From NCBI GenBank assembly GCA_039818345.1, contig JBCBUC010000008.1, positions 1 to 64,000 on the forward strand: 64,000 nucleotides of DNA, in the 5' to 3' direction. Shown one piece after another: positions 7,852 to 15,398 of this stretch (positions within the stretch are counted from its first letter, which is position 1; each line of letters begins with the position of its first letter). The notes under the pieces are model-generated. The model worked only from the letters and a program-made list of their open reading frames with translations. It was not told the origin of the DNA and did no database searches. The position numbers and the translations under genes were made by a program. This stretch comes from Parvularcula sp039818345 (lineage in GTDB: Bacteria > Pseudomonadota > Alphaproteobacteria > Caulobacterales > Parvularculaceae).

Positions 7852-8427
7852 ATGCCCGCTGTGCCCCCGCTTTCCGACGAGACAGTCTCGCTTCAGCTTA
7901 CCAAGCCCGTTGTGCTTGTCGGGCTGATGGGCGCTGGAAAAACCTCGACGGGTCGCAGGCTCGCTAAGCGTCTTGGTGTGCCTTTCGCCGATGCCGACGA
8001 TGAGATCGAGGAAGCCGCGGGCATGCGCATCGCTGATATTTTTGAGATCTACGGCGAAGCGGAGTTTCGCGACGGCGAGCGCAAAGTGATGCAGCGCCTT
8101 TTGTCCGGCCCGCCCCATGTCCTGGCCACCGGCGGCGGTGCTTTCATGAATGATGAGACCCGCGCCTTGGTCAAAGAAACATCGACCTCCGTGTGGCTAC
8201 AAGCGGACCTCGCCACCCATGTGCGCAGGACGGCGATGCGCGACACACGGCCCATCCTCCGCCAGGGCAATCCAGAAGACATCCTCCGTAAGCTTCTCAA
8301 GGAGCGCAGTCCGGTCTATGCGCAAGCAGATATCACCGTGGTGAGTGACGACGGCGCCCTGGCAGACACCGCTGCTCGGATCATCGACGCCCTTGCCACC
8401 TTCAGCCAAGAAGGCGGCATCATCTAA
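7852..8427 (+). CDS. aroK: shikimate kinase
   Basis: Phosphorylates shikimate with ATP in the chorismate pathway. The P-loop VGLMGAGKTSTGRRLA lies near residue 25, followed by the substrate-binding DADDEIE, the FRDGE arginine motif, the glycine-rich ATGGGAF, and the lid region RDTRPILRQ. The ATG at 7852 has AGGTGA close upstream and gives a 191-residue protein of usual length; the frame extends to 7747, but that would precede the candidate transcription start. The TAA shares a base with the aroB ATG, so both enzymes are coupled. Confidence 0.94.
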   Translation: MPAVPPLSDETVSLQLTKPVVLVGLMGAGKTSTGRRLAKRLGVPFADADDEIEEAAGMRIADIFEIYGEAEFRDGERKVMQRLLSGPPHVLATGGGAFMNDETRALVKETSTSVWLQADLATHVRRTAMRDTRPILRQGNPEDILRKLLKERSPVYAQADITVVSDDGALADTAARIIDALATFSQEGGII

Positions 8428-9518
8428 TGCGCATCGTCCCTGTGGATTTGGGTGGAAGGTCCTATGACGTCCGGATCGGCGCTGGCGCCTTGTCGGCATC
8501 AAGAGAGCTGCTGCGTTCTCTTACCGCCAAGCCGAGCGCGATTGTCGCCGACACAGCCGTGTTGGCATTGCACCGTGAAAAGCTCTCAAGCGTTCTGCCT
8601 GGCCTACCGATCATCGAGGTCGCTCCTGGCGAGGCCTCTAAATCTTGGTCGGTATTTGAACGCGTGACCGAAGAGTTATTGGCTGCAGGCGTTGAACGCG
8701 GCGGCGCTGTGGTTGCTTTTGGCGGCGGTGTTGTGGGCGATCTCACCGGTTTTTGCGCCGCTACGCTCCGCCGCGGCTGCGGCTTTATCCAAATCCCCAC
8801 AACGCTGCTCTCGCATGTTGATAGCTCCGTCGGCGGAAAAACGGCGATCAATACCGCTGCGGGCAAAAACCTCGTCGGGGCTTTCCATCAGCCTTCGGTC
8901 GTTGTGATTGACACAGACTTTCTACTCACTCTTCCGCACCGTGAGCTTCTTGCAGGCTACGCTGAGGTGGTCAAAACAGCAGCGCTTGGTGACCCTGGCT
9001 TTTTCAGCTGGCTTGAGGAACGCGGCGAGGACGTCATCGCTGGCGATCCTGAGGCGCGGGAGGAAGCGATCGCACAGAGCTGTGCTGACAAGGCCGCGAT
9101 TGTCGGGGAGGACGAGCGCGAGGCGGGCAAGCGGGCGCTCCTCAACCTTGGTCACACCTTCGGCCATGCGCTTGAAGCCGAGGGCGGTTATGATGGTCGG
9201 CTTCTTCACGGCGAAGCCGTCGCGCTTGGCATGGCCATGGCCGCGCGGTTCTCTGTGGTGCGAGGCTTCTTACGCGACGACGAGGCCCAACGGGTGATCC
9301 GGGTGCTGGGCGATGCGGGCCTTCCCACCCACATGTCTGCCATCAGCTGGCTTGAAACATCGGCTGAAGCGCTTCTTGGCCATATGCGGCAAGACAAAAA
9401 GGTCGAAGATGGTCAGATCACCTTGATCCTGTTGCGCGCTGTTGGTGAAGCGTTCATCGCTAAGGACGAAGATCCCGCATCGCTGCTTGCGTTTTTGAAG
9501 GATGAGACGCACCTCTAG
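8427..9518 (+). CDS. aroB: 3-dehydroquinate synthase
   Basis: Makes 3-dehydroquinate from DAHP, the second step of the shikimate pathway, using NAD+ and a divalent metal. The 363-residue protein shows the NAD-binding FGGGVVGDLTGF, PTTLLSHVDSSVGGKTAIN, and metal-ligand segments YAEVVKTAAL and LNLGHTFGHALEAE with HGEAVALGMA. All family motifs are intact. It overlaps aroK by one base; aroK-aroB order is the common arrangement. Confidence 0.97.
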   Translation: MRIVPVDLGGRSYDVRIGAGALSASRELLRSLTAKPSAIVADTAVLALHREKLSSVLPGLPIIEVAPGEASKSWSVFERVTEELLAAGVERGGAVVAFGGGVVGDLTGFCAATLRRGCGFIQIPTTLLSHVDSSVGGKTAINTAAGKNLVGAFHQPSVVVIDTDFLLTLPHRELLAGYAEVVKTAALGDPGFFSWLEERGEDVIAGDPEAREEAIAQSCADKAAIVGEDEREAGKRALLNLGHTFGHALEAEGGYDGRLLHGEAVALGMAMAARFSVVRGFLRDDEAQRVIRVLGDAGLPTHMSAISWLETSAEALLGHMRQDKKVEDGQITLILLRAVGEAFIAKDEDPASLLAFLKDETHL

Positions 9519-9524
9519 GGTCCC

Positions 9525-10790
9525 ATGATCACCACTGGTCTCTTCATTTTTGGACTGCTGTTTCTTTCCGGCTTTTTCTCCGGCTCTGAAACAGCGCTGA
9601 CGGCCACGTCGCGCGCCCGTATGCGGACGCTTGAGCTCAAAGGCGATAAGCGCGCGGCCGCCGTGACCCGCATCACAGAGGACCGTGAGCGATTGATCGG
9701 CGCGATCCTTTTGGGCAACAACCTTGTCAACATTTTGGCATCAGCGCTGGCCACCACCCTCTTTAGCCAAATGTTCCCAGGCTCAGGCGTCGTCATCGCC
9801 ACCGCCGTGATGACCGTTCTTGTGCTGGTTTTCGCCGAGGTCATGCCAAAGACAGCGGGCATCGCGCGCGCCGATAATGTCGCTATGCTGGTAGCACCCA
9901 TCATGGAGCGGATCATTCCGATCTTCGCGCCGATCACCTCGATCGTGCAAGCGATCGTGCGGACCACATTGCACCGACTGTTCGGCGTGGACGTCACGGA
10001 AATGAACGATGCTCTATCGGTCCAAGATGAACTCAAAGGCGCGATTGAGCTGCACCATGAAGAAGGGCAGATGGAGAAAGAGGCGCGCGATATCATCCGC
10101 GGCGCGCTGGAGCTTGATCAGATCAACGTGGATGAGATCATGATCCACCGGAAATCCGTGGAGATGCTGGACGTCAACACGGCGCCGCGGGAGATCGTTG
10201 AGTCAGTTCTTGAATCAAAGTTCACACGTATTCCTCTTTATGATGATGACCAAGACAACATTATTGGCGTCCTGCACGCCAAAGATATGCTCCGTGCCCT
10301 TTGGAAAGCGGGTAATGACCCGGCGGAGGTTGATTTCCGCGACATCGCGATGGAGCCCTATTTCATCCCAGAGACCACCACGCTCAAAGAACAGCTTGAT
10401 GCCTTTAAAAAGACACAGCTGCATTTTGCCTTGGTCATCGATGAATATGGCGCCCACCAAGGCCTTGTGACGCTTGAGGATATTCTCGAAGAGATCGTCG
10501 GCGAGATCGAGGATGAGCACGACGTCGCCGTGGTCGGTGTTGAGCGCCAGCCCGATGGCTCGGTGATCGTCCAAGGCGATGTCACCATCCGTGACCTCAA
10601 CCGGATGATGGACTGGCGTCTGCCCGATGACGAGGCCGTGACAGTTGCAGGCCTCGTTATTCACGAAGGACGCTGCATCCCCGATGTCGGCCAGATGTTC
10701 AGCTTCCACGATTGCCGCTTCGAAATCCTCGGCAAACGGAGAAATCAGGTGACGAGCCTGAGGGTCGTGCCGCTGAAGGATGCGGCGTAG
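9525..10790 (+). CDS. CNNM/CorC-family transporter (DUF21-CBS-CBS-CorC_HlyC)
   Basis: 421 residues. An N-terminal DUF21/CNNM membrane domain (about 1-185; opens FFSGSETALTATSRARM with the family's SGxEtA motif) is followed by two CBS domains (about 200-330; RIPLYDDDQDNIIGVLHAKD and HFALVIDEYGAHQGLVTLED) and a C-terminal CorC_HlyC domain (about 345-420). Family members are implicated in magnesium or sodium-coupled magnesium export; older names are CorB, TlyC and HlyC. Begins six bases after aroB and is likely in the same transcript, a frequent neighbourhood in alphaproteobacteria. Confidence 0.9.
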   Translation: MITTGLFIFGLLFLSGFFSGSETALTATSRARMRTLELKGDKRAAAVTRITEDRERLIGAILLGNNLVNILASALATTLFSQMFPGSGVVIATAVMTVLVLVFAEVMPKTAGIARADNVAMLVAPIMERIIPIFAPITSIVQAIVRTTLHRLFGVDVTEMNDALSVQDELKGAIELHHEEGQMEKEARDIIRGALELDQINVDEIMIHRKSVEMLDVNTAPREIVESVLESKFTRIPLYDDDQDNIIGVLHAKDMLRALWKAGNDPAEVDFRDIAMEPYFIPETTTLKEQLDAFKKTQLHFALVIDEYGAHQGLVTLEDILEEIVGEIEDEHDVAVVGVERQPDGSVIVQGDVTIRDLNRMMDWRLPDDEAVTVAGLVIHEGRCIPDVGQMFSFHDCRFEILGKRRNQVTSLRVVPLKDAA

Positions 10791-10865
10791 GCGCTCCGGC
10801 CCGACGCAAGGTAATGCTGACGTGATGAGAGGTTGGCTCACAACCGATGCAGCGACGCCTTTATG

Positions 10866-11567
10866 CTAAGCGGTACTGTCGGACGGAAGGATCGCTTCCC
10901 AGAGACCAACTAGGACCGCCAACGCGCCCACAAGCATCACTGCCGTCAAAGCATCAATTCCCCAAAAGGCGATCCCGAGCGAGGAGAGATAGACAGTGAT
11001 GAGACTACCAAGGGTAAAGCCAACGAGCTTCAACGCGTCGAACAGATCCTTGCGGGAGGAAAACGCCGATTGCAGCAGCATCAAAGGTAACATCAGTACA
11101 AAGATGATAGAAGAGATGATGACCGTTATGGTGAAGGCTTCCCGATACCAAGGCACAGAGCCAACGGATCGGTCAAAGACAAAATATCCCATACCAAAGG
11201 CCATCAAGGCCATAAAAACGATTACGCTCAATAGCGGCGCAAAGACTGTCCAGTTGCGCACCAGAACACCGGGTGAATATCGCCACATTGTGCTGAAAAT
11301 CAGATACACGTTGAGGAGGATGTCGGCGTAAAATGTCGGTTCGCTCATGGGTCTAAGGAAGTCCCAAAATAGGCCCTCAAAGTGCCTATAGTAAAATGAC
11401 ATGTGCTCGCGATAGACCTCCAGCAGCGGCTCGAGACTGGTCATGTCCACCAACGCAGCAGCGAGGCCAACGCGATCTAACGACGACCAAAGGTTGAGAC
11501 CGAGCCATACCAATCCGACCACCGTGAGGATCGCCCGAACAAAGCGCCAGAGTCTCTTCATCCCCAA
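10866..11567 (-). CDS. uncharacterised multi-pass membrane protein
   Basis: 233 residues with about five hydrophobic segments (around 10-28, 104-128, 140-165, 185-205 and 207-225) and a non-membrane stretch of about 60 residues after the first (LVDMTSLEPLLEVYREHMS). I do not recognise the family. It is convergent with the CNNM gene (76-base gap) and divergent from the sirtuin gene. Base and codon use look like the neighbours. The ATG at 11567 is followed by another at 11561, either of which could be the start. Confidence 0.65.
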   Translation of the reverse strand: MGMKRLWRFVRAILTVVGLVWLGLNLWSSLDRVGLAAALVDMTSLEPLLEVYREHMSFYYRHFEGLFWDFLRPMSEPTFYADILLNVYLIFSTMWRYSPGVLVRNWTVFAPLLSVIVFMALMAFGMGYFVFDRSVGSVPWYREAFTITVIISSIIFVLMLPLMLLQSAFSSRKDLFDALKLVGFTLGSLITVYLSSLGIAFWGIDALTAVMLVGALAVLVGLWEAILPSDSTA

Positions 11568-11727
11568 AAACCTCTATCAACGCAGCTGCGCGTATCGGCA
11601 TCAACACCCGAGCAGCAGCCTACCAGTAGAATCCCAGGAGGCAATTCAGTCACGCTCACTCTGACCAGCCGATCAGGTGCGCGCTTCGCTGATTGACGCA
11701 GGGGCGCAGCCGGTCGACGATGCGGAT

Positions 11728-12444
11728 ATGACCCGACCCCTCAACATCGTCGTTCTCACTGGCGCTGGCATTTCCGCTGACTCAGGCGTTGATACATTCC
11801 GTGATCAGAATGGTGTTTGGCAAAAAAATGATCCGATGAAAGTGGCGACGCCTGAGGGTTTTGCTGAAGATCCCGAACGGGTTCACGCGTTTTACAACGC
11901 CCGCCGCAAGCAGCTGCCTAGCGTTCAGCCCAATGCGGCCCATATCGCTCTTGCTGAGCTGGAAGACGCGCTGGTAACGCGCGGCGGGTCCCTCACGCTC
12001 GTCACGCAAAATGTCGATGACCTTCATCAGCGGGCCGGCAGCCAGAACATCTTGCCGATCCACGGGCTTCTTCAGAAGGCAGAGTGTTACGCCTGCGGGA
12101 ATGTCGTTGAGTGGACAGGCGATCTGTCGACGCAAACCCCCTGCCCGGCCTGCAGCGCCAAAGCCATGCGCCCCTATATCGTTTGGTTTGGGGAGATCCC
12201 GCGCCATTTCGATGAGGTGGAAGAGCGGATGATGCAGGCGGATCTTTTCGTTGCCATCGGCACGTCCGGGGCGGTCTACCCCGCCGCGGGCCTTGTGGGC
12301 CTTGCGGCTCGTCGAGGGATCCCTCGGATCGAGCTTAACCTCGACCCTTCGGACAATGCTGGTCTGTTCACGGACCGCCGCTACGGTAAGGCGAGCGACG
12401 TCGTGCCAGCATGGGTGGCGGATGTCCTGAACGACGGGCGATGA
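11728..12444 (+). CDS. cobB: SIR2-family NAD-dependent protein deacylase
   Basis: Removes acyl groups from lysines using NAD+. The 238-residue product has VVLTGAGISADSG (NAD site), TQNVDDLHQRAGS with the catalytic PIHG histidine, two zinc-binding Cys pairs (CYACGN and CPAC), RPYIVWFGE and GTSGAVYPAA. VHAFYNARR carries the Tyr-x-x-Arg pair that marks class III (SIRT5/CobB-like) enzymes able to remove succinyl groups. The frame opens at GTG 11677, but the ATG at 11728 gives the usual short N-terminus; neither has a strong ribosome site. Confidence 0.92.
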   Translation: MTRPLNIVVLTGAGISADSGVDTFRDQNGVWQKNDPMKVATPEGFAEDPERVHAFYNARRKQLPSVQPNAAHIALAELEDALVTRGGSLTLVTQNVDDLHQRAGSQNILPIHGLLQKAECYACGNVVEWTGDLSTQTPCPACSAKAMRPYIVWFGEIPRHFDEVEERMMQADLFVAIGTSGAVYPAAGLVGLAARRGIPRIELNLDPSDNAGLFTDRRYGKASDVVPAWVADVLNDGR

Positions 12445-12456
12445 TCTCTCTGCCGA

Positions 12457-12573
12457 TCATTTCTGCGGCAAGCCCAATTGCGCCATCGCAGCAAGGCCTG
12501 ACCACCAAGAGGCGGGCCGCGGCTTTGGCTTTGTAACGGGCGCGGGTTTGGGCTGAGGTGCTTCTTTCCGCAT
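12457..12573 (-). CDS. 38-residue small protein under a SoxR-type promoter
   Basis: A short frame: ATG at 12573, TGA at 12459-12457. It encodes a Pro/Lys-rich N-terminus (MRKEAPQPKPAPVTKPKPRP) followed by ASWWSGLAAMAQLGLPQK, a short amphipathic or weakly membrane-active tail with two tryptophans. GAGGAGAT lies at ideal distance before the ATG, much stronger than most start sites nearby. Upstream is a promoter with exact SoxR geometry (12607-12637), placing a start of transcription near 12599. I know of no family for it. The promoter, ribosome site and codon structure together support a real gene; function is unknown. It ends 12 bases from the convergent sirtuin stop. Confidence 0.6.
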   Translation of the reverse strand: MRKEAPQPKPAPVTKPKPRPASWWSGLAAMAQLGLPQK

Positions 12574-12606
12574 GGGTATCTCCTCTCGACAGGATGTGGA
12601 GATTGA

Positions 12607-12637
12607 GTTATGGAACCTCAACCCAAGTTGAGGTCAA
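12607..12637 (-). promoter_or_regulatory. SoxR-controlled promoter with SoxR box, leftward
   Basis: On the minus strand TTGACC (plus 12632-12637) and CATAAC (plus 12607-12612) are separated by exactly 19 bases. The spacer holds CCTCAACCCAAGTTGAGG (12616-12633), an 18-bp inverted repeat with 7-bp perfect arms (extended by an A/T pair at each end) that matches the known SoxR box consensus. An over-long 19-bp spacer untwisted by oxidised SoxR is the hallmark of soxS-type promoters. The box also lies directly in front of soxR itself and could autoregulate it. Confidence 0.85.
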
Positions 12638-12640
12638 GCT

Positions 12641-13120
12641 TTGAATTCGACTCCCCTACCAAAGGCTCTCACCCCCGGCCAGGCCGCAAGCCGGGCCGGG
12701 CTGACGGTCTCCGCGCTCCACTTTTACGAGCGCGAGGGGCTCATTTCGTCATGGCGTACCTCGGGAAACCAGCGGCGTTACGACCGCGCCGTCCTCAGGC
12801 GCCTCGGTGTCATCAAGACCGCCCAAAACCTTGGGATTCCGCTGGCGGAAATTCGCGACAAGCTGAGTGCTCTGCATCCTGAAGATCCGCCCAGCCGAGA
12901 TGAGTGGGCGGAGGTCGCAAGCGGCTGGCGTGAAGATCTCAGCGAACGGATCGCCAAGCTCACCCGTTTGCGTGATGCGCTTGATGGGTGCATCGGTTGC
13001 GGCTGCCTCTCGGCGAGCAAGTGCCCTCTCAATAACCCCAACGATCGCGCAGCGCAGCGCGGGACAGGCGCATGTTATGTCGAAGACGGCGGCGTCGCCC
13101 GCGAGGATGCGCCCGCTTGA
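12641..13120 (+). CDS. soxR: redox-sensitive MerR-family activator SoxR
   Basis: 159 residues: MerR helix-turn-helix (LTPGQAASRAGLTVSALHFYEREGLI), dimerisation helix (about 85-113), and the [2Fe-2S] motif CIGCGCLSASKC with Cys117, 120, 122 and 128. The cluster is oxidised by redox-cycling compounds. No ATG or GTG is available: a TGA at 12629 closes the frame upstream and the first candidate is TTG at 12641, with AGGT of the SoxR box itself serving as ribosome site. Operator and translation start therefore overlap. The MFS pump gene follows after 31 bases, in line with SoxR controlling drug efflux outside enterobacteria. Confidence 0.93.
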   Translation: MNSTPLPKALTPGQAASRAGLTVSALHFYEREGLISSWRTSGNQRRYDRAVLRRLGVIKTAQNLGIPLAEIRDKLSALHPEDPPSRDEWAEVASGWREDLSERIAKLTRLRDALDGCIGCGCLSASKCPLNNPNDRAAQRGTGACYVEDGGVAREDAPA

Positions 13121-13151
13121 CCCGCTCGCACCTCACCTCCACGGGGGAGTG

Positions 13152-14408
13152 ATGACCGACAGTTCCGCTCCGGCGCCGCGTTTCGCGCTCCTCTTCATGT
13201 TCATCACGATCCTGATCTCGATGATCGGCTTCGGCATCATCATGCCAGTGATGCCTGATCTCTTGACCGAGGTGACGGGAAAATCGGTGTCCGAAGCGGC
13301 ATCACGGGGCGGCTGGCTCTACTTTGCCTATGCGCTGGCGCAGTTCGTGATGTCACCGATTCTGGGCGGCTTGTCCGACCGTTTTGGCCGCCGGCCGGTG
13401 ATCCTCTTGTCGCTTCTGACCTATGCGATCGATTTTTTGTTGCTGGCGATGGCCCCAACCTACGCCTGGCTGGTCTTTGCGCGGGTGGTGTCGGGGGCAA
13501 CGGCCGCCACCTATTCAACCGCCAACGCTGTGATCGCAGATGTCTCCCCGCCCGAGAAAAGGGCCAGCAATTTCGGGCTGATGGGCGCCGCCTTTGGCCT
13601 GGGGTTCATCATTGGGCCTGTGATCGGAGGCTTGTTTGGCGAAATGGGCACCCGTGCACCGTTTTTCGCGGCCGCCAGCTTGGCGTTCATCAATGTGCTG
13701 TTCGGTTTCTTCGCCCTGCCAGAGACCCTGCGCGAGAAGCGGGACTTTAATATCTTGAGGGCCAATCCCTTGGGTAGCCTCGTCTCCGTCAGCCGCCACG
13801 GGACAGTGTTCACGGTGCTCGGCGCTTACTTCCTGATGCAGTTTGCGCATCAAGCGCTGCCCTCGGTCTTTTCCTATTTTGCGGTGTTCAAGTTTGGATG
13901 GACGCCCGCCGATATTGGTTATGCGCTGACTTTTGTCGGGGTCACCGCCGCGATCGTTCAAGGCGGCCTCACACGGCGGATTATACCAGCAATTGGGGAA
14001 GCGAGATCAGTCCTGATCGGTGCCACGGCCATGACGATCAGCTTTTTGGGCTACGCCTTCTTCGCGCCGACCGGCGTCTATATTTATCTCTGGATCTTTG
14101 TTGGCGCGCTTGGCGGTCTGATGATGCCTGCGATGCAAGGGATTATGTCCACCGCCGTGCCGGCCGATAGCCAAGGTGAGCTGCAAGGTGCTGTCGCCTC
14201 AGTCATGTCGCTCACGATGATGACGAGCCCGCTGGTGATGACCTCGATCTTTACTTACTTCACCAGCGGTGAGGCGGGCGTCATCTTTGCGGGCGCGCCG
14301 CTGCTGGTCAGCTGCCTTTGCATCATCGGCAGCATGGTCCCATTTGCCCTTATCGTCGCCCGCTCATCCCGCGGCGAGCCTCAGCCTTCGCCAGGGGCCA
14401 GCGCCTGA
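13152..14408 (+). CDS. TCR/Tet-type MFS efflux transporter
   Basis: 418 residues with 12 predicted membrane helices. The loop 2-3 motif GGLSDRFGRRPVILLS and the motif C-like GLGFIIGPVIGGLFGEMG mark a drug:proton antiporter of the TetA group. The frame is open upstream to 12867 inside soxR; the ATG at 13152 with GGGGGAGTG is the proper start. Its place behind soxR suggests export of redox-active or antibiotic-like molecules; the substrate cannot be told from sequence. The 3' end overlaps bolA tail to tail by 28 bp. Confidence 0.88.
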   Translation: MTDSSAPAPRFALLFMFITILISMIGFGIIMPVMPDLLTEVTGKSVSEAASRGGWLYFAYALAQFVMSPILGGLSDRFGRRPVILLSLLTYAIDFLLLAMAPTYAWLVFARVVSGATAATYSTANAVIADVSPPEKRASNFGLMGAAFGLGFIIGPVIGGLFGEMGTRAPFFAAASLAFINVLFGFFALPETLREKRDFNILRANPLGSLVSVSRHGTVFTVLGAYFLMQFAHQALPSVFSYFAVFKFGWTPADIGYALTFVGVTAAIVQGGLTRRIIPAIGEARSVLIGATAMTISFLGYAFFAPTGVYIYLWIFVGALGGLMMPAMQGIMSTAVPADSQGELQGAVASVMSLTMMTSPLVMTSIFTYFTSGEAGVIFAGAPLLVSCLCIIGSMVPFALIVARSSRGEPQPSPGASA

Positions 14409-14653
14409 ACCGAGAGCGCGTGGACGGGACCGGCGAGTTCGTCCTTGAGGGCAGCATTCACCGCGCGCTGACGGGCCACACGGTTTTGCCCTTCGAAGGA
14501 GGGGCTGACGATTCGCACGCGAAAATGGCTCTCACCGCCTTCTGGTGCGCCCGCATGCCCCTTGTGCAAATGGCTCTGGTCCACAATATCAAGCGCTTCT
14601 GGGGCAAATGCCGCCTTCAGCTTTTGCTCAATCGTTTCCGCCACAACGCCCAT
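14381..14653 (-). CDS. bolA: BolA-family protein
   Basis: A 90-residue BolA domain: MGVVAETIEQKLKAAFAPEA, then DQSHLHKGH, GESHFRVRIVSPSFEG and QRAVNAALKDEL. The conserved His residues that, with a monothiol glutaredoxin, ligate a [2Fe-2S] cluster are present. The start at 14653 (AAGGTGAAG upstream) is favoured over 14686. BolA proteins act in iron-sulfur and iron homeostasis. It is divergent from the J-domain gene, a neighbourhood common in alphaproteobacteria. Confidence 0.92.
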   Translation of the reverse strand: MGVVAETIEQKLKAAFAPEALDIVDQSHLHKGHAGAPEGGESHFRVRIVSPSFEGQNRVARQRAVNAALKDELAGPVHALSVQALAPGEG

Positions 14654-14744
14654 CAGCTTCACCTTTGAAAATGCCGCAGTCGGCACACGATCGGGTCTTA
14701 AGTCAAGGCTGGTTCGGAACTGCGGTCGGGACCATAATCACCCC

Positions 14745-15392
14745 ATGGCCGACGACCAATACAGCTACCGCCCCCGTCACGGGTTCGATATTCGGATCAA
14801 GCCGACCAAGGGCTCTCGCAACGCCAAGAAAAGTTGGGCGAAAACGGAGACTCGCGTCTGCGATATTGAGGGTTGCAACAACCCCGCGGAGACGCGCGCA
14901 CCGAAATCGCCAGAGCAGATGGATGAGTATCTCTGGCTGTGCACATCATGCGCCCGGGAGCACAACAAGAACTGGAATTTCTTCGAGGGCAAAACCGACG
15001 CCCAAGCCGCCGCCATGCGAGACCAGGCACGCTATGGCGATCGGCCGACTTGGCAGTTCTCGAAGAACGGTCGCGCCTCCGCCGCCGCACGCGCTGGGCT
15101 CGATGGCCTCCACGAAATCGACAACGCCGTGGGTGGCCAGACTCGGATGGAGAATGCGGGTCCAGAAAACGACATTTATCGCGAGGGGCGTCGCCTCACC
15201 CGCCTTCAGCTCCAAGCCTTCCGCACCATGAACTTAAAACCAAACGCGTCCTCCGGTGAGCTGCGTCGCCGCTATGCTGAGCTCGTCAAACGGTTCCACC
15301 CCGACAGCAACGAAGGCGATCGCTCCGCCGAAGAGCAGCTGCAAGAGGTGATCAAAGCGCATCAAATCTTGAAAAAGGCTGGCTTCTGTTAG
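14745..15392 (+). CDS. J-domain co-chaperone-like protein
   Basis: 215 residues. The C-terminal J domain (about 155-213; AFRTMNLKPNASSGELRRRYAELVKRFHPDSN) keeps the HPD tripeptide that stimulates DnaK ATPase. The N-terminal part has paired cysteines, CDIEGC near residue 42 and CTSC near residue 66, that could bind zinc, and a conserved-looking WLCTSCAREHNKNWNFFEG. This is the alphaproteobacterial DnaJ-like family often located beside bolA and cobS; cobS is absent here. Start at ATG 14745, although the frame is open further upstream. Confidence 0.88.
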   Translation: MADDQYSYRPRHGFDIRIKPTKGSRNAKKSWAKTETRVCDIEGCNNPAETRAPKSPEQMDEYLWLCTSCAREHNKNWNFFEGKTDAQAAAMRDQARYGDRPTWQFSKNGRASAAARAGLDGLHEIDNAVGGQTRMENAGPENDIYREGRRLTRLQLQAFRTMNLKPNASSGELRRRYAELVKRFHPDSNEGDRSAEEQLQEVIKAHQILKKAGFC

Positions 15393-15398
15393 GCCCAA

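Noticed and set aside
7728..8118. N-terminal extension of the cysteine-rich protein up to 8118
   Set aside because: The extension is antisense to aroK and would skip the good ribosome site and signal peptide at 7728.
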